Positions 21,886-29,483 of a stretch of 64,000 nt of DNA are shown one piece after another. Positions within the stretch are counted from its first letter, which is position 1. Each line of letters opens with the position of its first letter. Source of the stretch: Alphaproteobacteria bacterium. Lineage in GTDB: Bacteria > Pseudomonadota > Alphaproteobacteria > Reyranellales > Reyranellaceae. A program made the translations under genes and the position numbers. The notes beneath the pieces were generated by a model. It made no database searches. It was not told the DNA's origin and saw only the letters and a program-made list of their open reading frames with translations. Location of the stretch: NCBI GenBank assembly GCA_016869975.1, contig VGCZ01000008.1, positions 70,526 to 134,525 on the forward strand. The letters are read 5' to 3'.

Positions 21886-21979
21886 GGCCCAAGATAGGCG
21901 GTCCGGGGTGGCGAAAACAGGGCGAAGCGCCACGACTTGGCGGCGTGTCGTCACAGGCCCGGTGAAGAGGGCGCGCGGC

Positions 21980-22942
21980 TCACTGCTTCTCGATGCCGGC
22001 GATCTCGACGTAGCGCCGCCATTTCTCGCGCTCGGCCCGGGAGAACGCCGCGCACTCGTCCAGGGTCATCGCCTGGGGCGTGAAGCCGAAGCTCTCCAGC
22101 CGGTCCTTGACCTCGGGCGAGAGGATCGCGGCGTTGATCAGCGTGTTGAGCCGCTCGCAGATCGGCCTGGGCGTCGCCGCCGGCAGGGCCATGCCGAGGA
22201 AGCCGGTGAGTTCGAAGCCGGGATAGAACTCGGCGATCGCCGGCACGTCGGGCCGCTTGTCCCAGCGCTTGGGCCGCGTCACGCCCAGCGGCCGCAGCTG
22301 GCCCTGGTTGACGTGGCTGGCGCCCGCGGTCGTGTCGACGAACATCGCCTGGATCTGCCCGCCCATGATGTCGTTGAAGCAATTGCCGATCGCCTTGTAG
22401 GGCACCGCCGTCATCTCGATGCCGGCCATGCGCTGCAACAGCGCGCCCGGCACCTGGCTCGAGGCGTTGAAGTGGCCATAGAAGATCTTGCCCGGGTTGG
22501 CCTTGGCGTGGGCGACGAACTCCGGCAGCGTCTTGTAAGGCGCGTCGGGCCGTACCAGCAGATAGGCGCCGCTCGAGCCGAACACGCCGCACACCGTGAA
22601 GTCCTTCTCCGGGTCGTAGGGCAGCGTCTTGAACATCGCCACGTTGGCGGAGTTCGTGGAGGTCGTGCACAGCAGGATGGTGTAGCCGTCGGGCGCTGCG
22701 TTCTTCACCGCCTCGGTGCCGATGATGCCGTTGGCGCCGGGCTTGGTCTCGACCACGACCGACTGGCCGGTGGCCTTCTCGATTTGGGCGCCGACCAGAC
22801 GCGAGGTGATGTCGCCCGAGCCGCCGGGGGCGAAGGGCACGATCACGCGGATCAGCTTGGTGGGCCAGGCTTGCGCGGTGGCGGGAAAGCTGAGGCCGAT
22901 GGGGGAGACGGCGAGGGCGGACGCGAACTGACGGCGACGCAT
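21980..22942 (-). CDS. Bug-family periplasmic solute-binding protein (TctC-like)
   Basis: 320 aa tripartite tricarboxylate transporter receptor-family protein. A signal peptide (RRRQFASALAVSPIGLSF, cleaved near ATAQA) is followed by the hallmark WPTKLIRVIVPFAPGGSGDI, then GANGIIGTEAV and the GHFNASSQVPG region. Such proteins bind carboxylates or other anions. No TctA/TctB membrane partners are adjacent, so it is an orphan receptor, common in proteobacteria with large Bug families. Confidence 0.92.
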   Translation of the reverse strand: MRRRQFASALAVSPIGLSFPATAQAWPTKLIRVIVPFAPGGSGDITSRLVGAQIEKATGQSVVVETKPGANGIIGTEAVKNAAPDGYTILLCTTSTNSANVAMFKTLPYDPEKDFTVCGVFGSSGAYLLVRPDAPYKTLPEFVAHAKANPGKIFYGHFNASSQVPGALLQRMAGIEMTAVPYKAIGNCFNDIMGGQIQAMFVDTTAGASHVNQGQLRPLGVTRPKRWDKRPDVPAIAEFYPGFELTGFLGMALPAATPRPICERLNTLINAAILSPEVKDRLESFGFTPQAMTLDECAAFSRAEREKWRRYVEIAGIEKQ

Positions 22943-23108
22943 GGTGGTTGGTTCCGAATGTGCGACGATGCGATGGCCGCGAGCCTAGAGCGCAGGACGA
23001 CCACGTCAACCGACGACCGATTTCCTTTCTGCCTGTGAGTGGACAATGGTCGGGATACGAAGTTGGGACCGATCTACCTACGACCATCATACGCCGCAGG
23101 CGCGCTGA

Positions 23109-24761
23109 TCATACCACCACCCGCTGCCCCACGACCTGCACCGACAGCAACTGCGCCAGCACCTCGACCCCCCGCTTCATGTCCTTGCGATCCGCGATGT
23201 TGCCCAGGCAGAGCCGCACCGCGTGCGGTGCCTCGGCGCGGCCGCTGACGAAGGCGTCGGCCGGGGTGACGCGTACGCCCAGCGCCTCGGCTTCGGACGC
23301 GAAGTCGCGGGCGCGCCAGGGTTCGGGCAGCGTGAGCCAGGCGTGGAAGCAGGCGGCGGGCAGGAAGAGCTTGGCGCGGCGCGGGTCGTCGGCCGGTGGG
23401 CGTGACACCGCGGCGGTGGGCGTCGAGACGGCGCCGCTGGATAGGCGCGCGATCGGCGTGCCGATCTCGACCAGCCGCAGCCCCTCACCCCGACCCTCTC
23501 CCCGCTTGCGGGGAGAGGGGGGAACAACGGCGCCGGTATCGACGTCGACGCCGGCGTTGGCGAAGATCTGCACCGCGATCTCCTGCCGCTTGCGCGCTTC
23601 CTCGCGCTTGCGGCGCAGCAGCTCGTCGAGCGTGCCGTCCTCGATCCAGCGCGCGGCGATCTCCGCCATCATCGGCGCCGCGGTCCAGCTCGCCGCCGCC
23701 ATCGCGGCGCTCAGCCGTCCCAGCAGGCGCGGCGGCGCATGCATGAAGCCGATGCGCAGGCCAGGCGCGCCCATCTTGGAGAGGCCCGCGAGATGGATGG
23801 TCTGCTCCGGCGCGAAAGCGGCCAGCGGCGGCGGCGCGTCGAGCGGGAAGTAGCCGTAGACGTCGTCCTCGACCGTCGGCAGGTCGTACTGCCTGACGAT
23901 CTCGGCCAGGCGCCGACGGCGCGTCTCGCTGATGGTGCGGCCGGTGGGGTTGTGCTGCGTCGGCACGATGTAGAAGGCGCGCGCGTCGCCGGTGCGGCAG
24001 GCGGCTTCGAGCGCCTCGGGCCGCGGGCCGTCGGCGTCGCAGGCCACCGGCTTCAGGCGCAGCCGCATCAGTCGCGCGAGCGAGACGATGCCGGGATAGG
24101 TGAGGTCCTCGACCAGCACCGCGTCGCCCGGTGCCGCGAGCGCGGCGAGCGCGATCATCAGCGCGTGCTGCGTGCCGGCGGCGATCAGCACGCGCGACGG
24201 ATCGAGCGCCGGCCGCTCGGGCTTGGGCAGCATCTGGTAGCGGCGGTTGAGCAGAGCGGCGCCGGCGTCACGATGGCGCGGCACGCCCAGCCGTCCCGTG
24301 AACTCCAGCAGCGAGGCCATGTCGTTGCCGCTGGCGATGGCGCGCAGGGTCTCGCGCATCTTTTCGTCCTCGCCCGCCGGCGAGGGCCAGTTCATGGCGA
24401 GATCGATGACGTTGCTCGTTGGCGCGTCGGTGCGCGCGCGCGGATCGCCCGTCGGGTTGGCGATCGAGCGCGGCGCCACCGGCTCGGGATAGGGCAGCGC
24501 TGGCGGGCGCACGAAGCTGCCGCGGCCGACCTCGCCATGGATCAGCCCGCGCCGCTCGGCCTCGGCATAGGCGCGCGTGATCGTGCCCACCGTGCAGCCC
24601 AGATCCCAGGCGAGGTCGCGATGGGTCGGCAGGCGCGTGTGCGGCTCGAGCTTGCCCGAGGCGATGTCGGCGGCCAGCTGGTTGGCGATGGTCAGGTAGA
24701 GCGGCGTGGTGGCGCCTTCGACCACCGGCTTCCAGCTCGGGCGCTGCTTGCGGATTGTCAT
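23109..24761 (-). CDS. MocR-type GntR/aminotransferase transcriptional regulator with REP insertion
   Basis: 550 aa. The N-terminal GntR winged helix (PLYLTIANQLAADIASGKLE, HRDLAWDLGCTVGTITRAYA) is fused to a fold-type I aminotransferase-like PLP domain (LVEDLTYPGIVSLARLM, YIVPTQHNPTGRTIS, LAGLSKMGAPGLRIGF). Such regulators sense PLP or amino acids. A REP palindrome at 23481-23520 is translated as the peptide PPSPRKRGEGRGEGLR near residue 420, where other MocR proteins have no such segment. The start at 24761 excludes the upstream palindrome. Next to aroE, divergently. Confidence 0.9.
   Translation of the reverse strand: MTIRKQRPSWKPVVEGATTPLYLTIANQLAADIASGKLEPHTRLPTHRDLAWDLGCTVGTITRAYAEAERRGLIHGEVGRGSFVRPPALPYPEPVAPRSIANPTGDPRARTDAPTSNVIDLAMNWPSPAGEDEKMRETLRAIASGNDMASLLEFTGRLGVPRHRDAGAALLNRRYQMLPKPERPALDPSRVLIAAGTQHALMIALAALAAPGDAVLVEDLTYPGIVSLARLMRLRLKPVACDADGPRPEALEAACRTGDARAFYIVPTQHNPTGRTISETRRRRLAEIVRQYDLPTVEDDVYGYFPLDAPPPLAAFAPEQTIHLAGLSKMGAPGLRIGFMHAPPRLLGRLSAAMAAASWTAAPMMAEIAARWIEDGTLDELLRRKREEARKRQEIAVQIFANAGVDVDTGAVVPPSPRKRGEGRGEGLRLVEIGTPIARLSSGAVSTPTAAVSRPPADDPRRAKLFLPAACFHAWLTLPEPWRARDFASEAEALGVRVTPADAFVSGRAEAPHAVRLCLGNIADRKDMKRGVEVLAQLLSVQVVGQRVVV
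23481..23520. repeat. REP-like palindrome inside the MocR gene
   Basis: Core arms CCCTCTCCCC (23494-23503) and GGGGAGAGGG (23510-23519), preceded by a CCCCTCACCCCGA tail. The whole 40-nt unit recurs in inverse orientation at 26291-26330. It keeps the reading frame and adds a basic Pro/Arg/Gly peptide to the regulator. Confidence 0.85.
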
Positions 24762-24870
24762 GGTGACAATTTCCAAAGTGTGGGGCGAGTGTCGCGATTG
24801 GCAGCGTTTTATTCGATGGATCGAATAGGGACAATGGCTGCGGACAATCGAATTGTCTCCACCCCGCCTC

Positions 24871-24939
24871 GCTGTCATCCCGAGCGGAGCGAGGGATCCA
24901 GGCTGAACCTGGATCCCTCGCTCCGCTCGGGATGACAGC
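24871..24939. repeat. Long palindrome, CATCCCGAGCG family, copy 2
   Basis: Perfect 32-nt arms (24871-24902 and 24908-24939) with a 5-nt loop, the most complete copy in the window. It lies in the 236-nt gap between the divergent MocR and aroE genes. The rest of that gap shows no gene. Confidence 0.9.
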
Positions 24940-24997
24940 GGCGCTCGCAACGACAGGGAGATTCAATCCACTGAGGAAGCGCTTTAGTGTGGCCGCC

Positions 24998-25888
24998 ATG
25001 ACCGACGCGGCCCGTCCACCGAACCCAACGCCGAAATCCCTGCTGCTCGGCCTGATCGGCGCGCCGATCGCGAGTTCCGCCGCGCCGCATATGCACCAGA
25101 GCGCCGGCGCCGCGTTGGGCCTGCGCACGCACTACCAGCTGATCGAGCGCGCCGGCGCGCATCGCGGCGATCTGCGGGCCATGCTCGATGGTGTGCGGCT
25201 GCTGGGCTTCGCCGGCGTCAACGTCACCTTTCCCTACAAGGAGGCGGTTGTGCCGCTGCTCGATGCGCTGTCACAGGGCATCGCCGAACTGGGTGCAGTC
25301 AACACCGTGGTGGTCGGCCGCGATCACAGGCTGACCGGCCACAACACTGACTCGACCGGCTTCGGCCGCGCGCTGCGCGAGGTGATCGGCGACGTATCAG
25401 GTGGCCCCGTGGCGCTGATCGGCGCCGGCGGCGTGGGCCGCGCCATCGGCTTCGCGCTCGCCGGCATGAAGGTGCCTGAATTGCGCATCTTCGATCGCGA
25501 GAAGGCCAAGGCCGAGGCGCTGGTGGCGGCGCTCGGCGGTCGTCTGTCCGCGACCGTCGTGGCCTCTGTGGACAAGGCGCTCGACGGCGCCGCTGGCGTG
25601 ATCAACGGCACGCCGATCGGCATGCTGCCCGATACCGGCTGCCCCGTGCCGGTCGCGGCGCTCAAGCCCACGATGTGGGTCGCCGACGTGGTCTACACGC
25701 CGCTATGGACACCGCTCTTGCTCGCGGCGCGCGAGCGCGGCTGCCGCGTGATGACCGGCCGCGAGCTCTGCGTCTTCCAGGCCTGCGACGCCTTCCACCT
25801 GTTCACCGGGCTCGACGCGCCGGTGGGCGTGATCGGCGAAGCCTTCGACCAGATCATGCGCCGCCGCGCCGGCGTGCGTGAGGTGTGA
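24998..25888 (+). CDS. aroE: Shikimate/quinate dehydrogenase family protein
   Basis: 296 aa. Catalyses NAD(P)-dependent reduction of 3-dehydroshikimate or oxidation of quinate/shikimate. The substrate domain has LIGAPIASSAAPHMHQSAG and the catalytic-Lys motif GVNVTFPYKEAV; the Rossmann loop is GAGGVGRAIGFALAG. The NVTFPYK wording and the divergent MocR-type regulator resemble catabolic quinate/shikimate enzymes as well as biosynthetic AroE, so the physiological direction is open. ATG 24998 is chosen; an upstream in-frame start would read into the palindrome. Its last 72 nt are duplicated at 26212-26283. Confidence 0.9.
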   Translation: MTDAARPPNPTPKSLLLGLIGAPIASSAAPHMHQSAGAALGLRTHYQLIERAGAHRGDLRAMLDGVRLLGFAGVNVTFPYKEAVVPLLDALSQGIAELGAVNTVVVGRDHRLTGHNTDSTGFGRALREVIGDVSGGPVALIGAGGVGRAIGFALAGMKVPELRIFDREKAKAEALVAALGGRLSATVVASVDKALDGAAGVINGTPIGMLPDTGCPVPVAALKPTMWVADVVYTPLWTPLLLAARERGCRVMTGRELCVFQACDAFHLFTGLDAPVGVIGEAFDQIMRRRAGVREV

Positions 25889-25895
25889 GGCCCCG

Positions 25896-26111
25896 TCACC
25901 GGGCAGGTTTGGGCGCGGTCTTGCTCTTCGCCATGCCCGACTGATCAGAGTCCATGTCAGGCACGTTCCACTTGAACGCCTTGGGGGTGGGCGCGTCCTT
26001 GCCAATCGGCTTGGCGGGACCGGACGCCTTGTTTTCGGCCAAGGCCGCGGGCCCCGCCAGGATCGCGACCGCGGTGATGGCGGTCAGCAACGCACGCGAT
26101 GATCTCGACAT
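25896..26111 (-). CDS. Small secreted hypothetical protein
   Basis: 71 aa. A clear Sec signal peptide (RALLTAITAVAILAGPAALAE) is followed by a short Lys/Pro-rich hydrophilic mature part with PKAFKWNVPDMDSDQSGMAK. I recognise no domain. The start at 26111 has GGAG 8 nt upstream; an in-frame ATG at 26123 would add MEYP. It is convergent with aroE, 7 nt away, and is bracketed by two copies of the aroE 3' end. Confidence 0.6.
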   Translation of the reverse strand: MSRSSRALLTAITAVAILAGPAALAENKASGPAKPIGKDAPTPKAFKWNVPDMDSDQSGMAKSKTAPKPAR

Positions 26112-26211
26112 CGGATACTCCATGGCTCACTTGACAAGGATACTACGTACCCGGCGGTGAGATCATCCCCTCGGCGACCAGGGCATCGCATATGGTCTCA
26201 AGAGGCTGGCG

Positions 26212-26283
26212 GCGCCGGTGGGCGTGATCGGCGAAGCCTTCGACCAGATCATGCGCCGCCGCGCCGGTGTTCGTGAGGTGTGA
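26212..26283 (+). repeat. Displaced copy of the aroE 3' end (72-bp direct repeat)
   Basis: Bases 26212-26283 match 25817-25888, the last 72 nt of aroE including its TGA, at 70 of 72 positions and in the same orientation. The flanking 26112-26211 shows no gene of its own. The pair brackets a 323-bp segment holding only the small secreted protein gene, as expected for integration at a gene 3' end or for a decayed tandem duplication. Confidence 0.9.
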
Positions 26284-26290
26284 GCCTGCT

Positions 26291-26437
26291 CCCTCTCCCC
26301 GCCTGCGGGGAGAGGGTCGGGGTGAGGGGCTGCCGCAGGTGACGCACCATGCCGTGCGCAACCTGCGGCAGCCCCTCGCCCTCCCATCGCGCTGCGCGCG
26401 ACGGGTCCCTCCCTCTCCCCGCTCGCGGAGAGAGGGC
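26291..26437. repeat. Composite REP cluster (BIME-like)
   Basis: Two REP palindromes (26291-26316 and 26411-26437, CTCTCCCC/GGGGAGAG type) flank a third stem with perfect 17-nt arms at 26324-26340 and 26361-26377 around a 20-nt loop. Together they fill the gene-free stretch up to the stop of the Fe-dehydrogenase gene at 26439. The last palindrome could shape that gene's mRNA 3' end. Confidence 0.8.
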
Positions 26438-26438
26438 C

Positions 26439-27653
26439 CTAATACGCCGCCTCGAGCAGTCGCAGCGCGTCGGCGACCTGGTCTTCGGCGGAGCGCATGC
26501 CGGCGTTGGCGTTGAAGTTCTTCACCGTCTCGGCGGCGATGTTCTTCAGGTCGTCACGCGGGATCTCGAGCTGGCGCAGGTTCGTCGGCATGCCCATCTT
26601 GGCGTAGAGCGCTTCGAGCCAGTCGGCGACAGCGTGCGCGGCCAACTTACCGTCCATGCCGTCGCGCCATACGCCGACCGCCTGCGCGACCTTGCGCGCC
26701 GACGGCAGCGGGATCGACTCGGACAGACGGATGCGCGAGGCCTGCAGCACGCAGGTCGACTCGCCCTGGCCGACATGCGGGTAGCGCACGTGCAGCGACG
26801 TCGAGACCGCGTAGTTGCCGGAGAACGGGCCGCCGCGGAACCGCCGCAGCCCGTCATCCTCCGACCGGTTCTGCAGGAAGGCGGCGATGCACAGGTCGAT
26901 GCGCGGCGGCGCGGTGGCCGGCTGCTCGGCGAGCTTGGGATAGGCGTTGAAGGCGATGTGGAAGGCGTGGTGTTCGTCGGCCTCGGCCAGCGGGTTCATG
27001 TCGACCTGCGCCATGGCGCCGATGAGTCCGGCGAATACCGTCGTGCTGGTCGAGCGCATCACGTCGTGCGGCGTCCCCAGCAGCACCTCCTCGTCGATGA
27101 ACAGCGCCTGCGGTCGCGTCTTGGGGTCGAAATACTCCATGCGGTGATCGAGATCGGGATTCTTCAGGCCGGTGCCGGCGCGGTTCATGGCGCTGGTCGG
27201 CGTGGTCGGGATGTTGATGATCGGCGGCTTGGGCGCCATCAGCCGCGGGCTGTAGGCCGGCTTGCCCTCGGGGTACTGCGTCATGATCTTGAATGGATCG
27301 CCCGCCTCGGCCATGAAGATCGCCACCGCGCGCACCGCCACGATGACGCTGCCGCCGCCCACCGCGATCAACAGGTCGGCGCCGGAAGCGACCGCCGCCT
27401 GCTTGGCGGCCAGCACAGAGGCGTAGGTCGAGTCCTTCTCGATGCCGTCGAACACGCCGGCATACAGCGGCCCCAGCGCCGCCTCGATACGGCGCACGGT
27501 GCTGGTCCTGCGGTTGATTGAAGGCGAGCAGATCACGAAGGCGCGCTTGGCGCCCGCGCGATCGACCGCCTCCTTGATGCCCAGCTCGATGGCCTGGCGG
27601 CCGCAATGCAGGCGCCATGAGAATCCCGCCGCCCTGAATCCCGCTTCGCTCAT
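26439..27653 (-). CDS. Iron-containing alcohol dehydrogenase family protein
   Basis: 404 aa, group III Fe-ADH / maleylacetate reductase superfamily. The nucleotide-binding part includes LLIAVGGGSVIVAVRA and INIPTTPTSAMNRAGTG; metal-ligand regions are TPHDVMRSTSTT and EHHAFHIAFNAYPK. The substrate is unknown: alcohols, maleylacetate or hydroxyacids are possible. The start at 27653 has a GAGGA ribosome site; an upstream in-frame start would cross the divergent deacylase promoter. It begins a block of catabolic-looking genes. Confidence 0.85.
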   Translation of the reverse strand: MSEAGFRAAGFSWRLHCGRQAIELGIKEAVDRAGAKRAFVICSPSINRRTSTVRRIEAALGPLYAGVFDGIEKDSTYASVLAAKQAAVASGADLLIAVGGGSVIVAVRAVAIFMAEAGDPFKIMTQYPEGKPAYSPRLMAPKPPIINIPTTPTSAMNRAGTGLKNPDLDHRMEYFDPKTRPQALFIDEEVLLGTPHDVMRSTSTTVFAGLIGAMAQVDMNPLAEADEHHAFHIAFNAYPKLAEQPATAPPRIDLCIAAFLQNRSEDDGLRRFRGGPFSGNYAVSTSLHVRYPHVGQGESTCVLQASRIRLSESIPLPSARKVAQAVGVWRDGMDGKLAAHAVADWLEALYAKMGMPTNLRQLEIPRDDLKNIAAETVKNFNANAGMRSAEDQVADALRLLEAAY

Positions 27654-27720
27654 CGTCTTCCTCGTTGCCGCATCAGGCATCCTGCCGATAGGGTCCGTCA
27701 TCGCGCCCGGGGAGGCCAGC

Positions 27721-29433
27721 ATGTCCGCGTCGCCCAGCCTGGTGATCCGCAACGGTACCATCGTCGATGGCTCCGGCGGCGAGCCCTACGAAGCCGATCT
27801 TGCCATCGCCTCGGGAAAAATCTCGGCGATCGGCGGCGCCATTCCGCTGGGCGAGGAGGAGATCGACGCGCGCGGCAAGCTGGTCACGCCGGGCTTCGTC
27901 GACCTGCACACGCATTACGACGCGCAGGTGACGTGGAGCGAGCGGCTGTCGCCCTCGACCTGGAACGGTGTGACCACGGTGCTGTGCGGCAATTGCGGCG
28001 TCGGCTTCGCGCCCTGTCACGAGGATCAGCACGCGATGCTGATCAACCTGATGGAGGGCGTCGAGGACATCCCGGAGGTCGTGCTGAGCGAAGGCCTGCC
28101 GTGGAACTGGCACAGCTTCCCGGATTATCTCGACGCCATCGCGCAGCGCCGCTACGACGCCGATGTCGCCTTCCAGGTGCCGCACGCGGCGTTGCGCGTC
28201 TATGTCATGGGCCAGCGCGGCGCCGATCGCGAGCCGGCGACGGAGCAGGATCGCCAGCGTATGGCCCAGCTCACCGCCGAGGGTCTGCGCGCCGGCGCGC
28301 TGGGCTTCTCCACTTCGCGCACGCTCAACCACCGTTCGGCCGATGGTCGGCACATTCCGACCCTGCGTGCCGAAGAAGCCGAGCTGACGGCGATCGCGCA
28401 TGCGATGCGTGACGTCGGTACCGGCTGGATGCAGATCGTCTCTGATTTCGAGACCGATGGCGAGATCGAGCTGTTCCGCCGCCTGGCCAACGAGTCCCGG
28501 CGGCCGGTGACGATCAGCCTGCTGCAATCCGACGCCAAGCCGGACAACTGGCGCGCGCTGCTCGACCGCATCGCCGAGGCCAACGCCGAGGGGCTGCGCA
28601 TCACCGGCCAGATCCGCTCGCGACCGACCAGCGTGCTGCTGGGCTTCGAGCTGTCGCAGAATCCGTTCATGGGCCGGCCGAGCTACAAGAAGATCGCGCA
28701 TCTGCCGTTCCAGGAGCGGCTGGTGCATCTCAACGATCCGGCCTTCCGCGCGCGGGTGCTGGGCGAGGCTTTCGAGGGCAGTTCGCGCGGCCGTCGCGTC
28801 GAGCGCTGGGACCGCATGTACCCGCTGGGCGATCCGCCGGATTACGAGCCGACGGCGGAGAAGAGCGTCGCCGCGCGCGCGGCGCGCGAAGGCCGCGCGC
28901 CGGAGAAGGTCGCCTATGACCTGCTGATGGAGCGGAGCGGGAAGGGCATTCTCTATCTGCCGGTGACCAACTACGCTGGCGGCAATCTCGACGTCGTGCG
29001 CGACATGATCGCCGATCCGCACACCTTGCTCGGCCTTGGCGACGGCGGCGCCCATGTCGGCATCATGTGCGACGCCACCGCGACCAGCTACACCATCACC
29101 CACTGGACGCGCGATCGCGGCCGCGGATCGCTGTTCCCGGTGTCGTGGATCATCAAGCGCCTGACCGCCGACAACGCGACCGCGATCGGGCTGAACGATC
29201 GCGGCCTGTTGCGTACTGGCATGAAGGCCGACCTCAACATCCTCGACTACGACGCGCTGCGGCTGCGCAGCCCGGAGATCGTCTACGATCTGCCGGCGGG
29301 CGGAAAACGCCTGGTGCAACGCACCGAAGGCTTCGACGCCACCATCGTCTGCGGCGAAGTCGTCTACCGCGACGGCGAAGCCACCGGCGCGCTGCCGGGG
29401 CGGCTGATCCGCTCGCTGTCATCCCGAGCGTAG
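27721..29433 (+). CDS. N-acyl-D-amino-acid deacylase-like amidohydrolase
   Basis: 570 aa metal-dependent hydrolase of the D-aminoacylase / dihydroorotase-like group. The N-terminal VIRNGTIVDGSG is typical; zinc ligands H63 and H65 are in DLHTHYDAQV, the metal-bridging Cys region is LCGNCGVGFAPC, and LGLGDGGAHVGIMCD supplies the C-terminal catalytic Asp region. Expected to remove acyl groups from N-acyl-D-amino acids or related amides. The last codons (SLSSRA) and the TAG stop come from the palindrome at 29416-29475. Confidence 0.88.
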   Translation: MSASPSLVIRNGTIVDGSGGEPYEADLAIASGKISAIGGAIPLGEEEIDARGKLVTPGFVDLHTHYDAQVTWSERLSPSTWNGVTTVLCGNCGVGFAPCHEDQHAMLINLMEGVEDIPEVVLSEGLPWNWHSFPDYLDAIAQRRYDADVAFQVPHAALRVYVMGQRGADREPATEQDRQRMAQLTAEGLRAGALGFSTSRTLNHRSADGRHIPTLRAEEAELTAIAHAMRDVGTGWMQIVSDFETDGEIELFRRLANESRRPVTISLLQSDAKPDNWRALLDRIAEANAEGLRITGQIRSRPTSVLLGFELSQNPFMGRPSYKKIAHLPFQERLVHLNDPAFRARVLGEAFEGSSRGRRVERWDRMYPLGDPPDYEPTAEKSVAARAAREGRAPEKVAYDLLMERSGKGILYLPVTNYAGGNLDVVRDMIADPHTLLGLGDGGAHVGIMCDATATSYTITHWTRDRGRGSLFPVSWIIKRLTADNATAIGLNDRGLLRTGMKADLNILDYDALRLRSPEIVYDLPAGGKRLVQRTEGFDATIVCGEVVYRDGEATGALPGRLIRSLSSRA

Positions 29434-29475
29434 CGAGGGATCAGCCTAGATCCCTCGCTACGCTCGGGATGACAG
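29416..29475. repeat. Long palindrome, CATCCCGAGCG family, copy 3, overlapping a gene end
   Basis: Perfect 27-nt arms at 29416-29442 and 29449-29475 with a 6-nt loop. The left arm overlaps the deacylase gene and contains its TAG stop (29431-29433); the right arm ends 8 nt before the dehydratase stop on the other strand. It may act as a two-way 3' structure for this convergent pair. Confidence 0.9.
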
Positions 29476-29483
29476 AGAGAGCG

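Noticed and set aside
26112..26211. Full second aroE gene
   Set aside because: Only the last 72 nt of aroE are duplicated; sequence before it does not resemble the rest of aroE.
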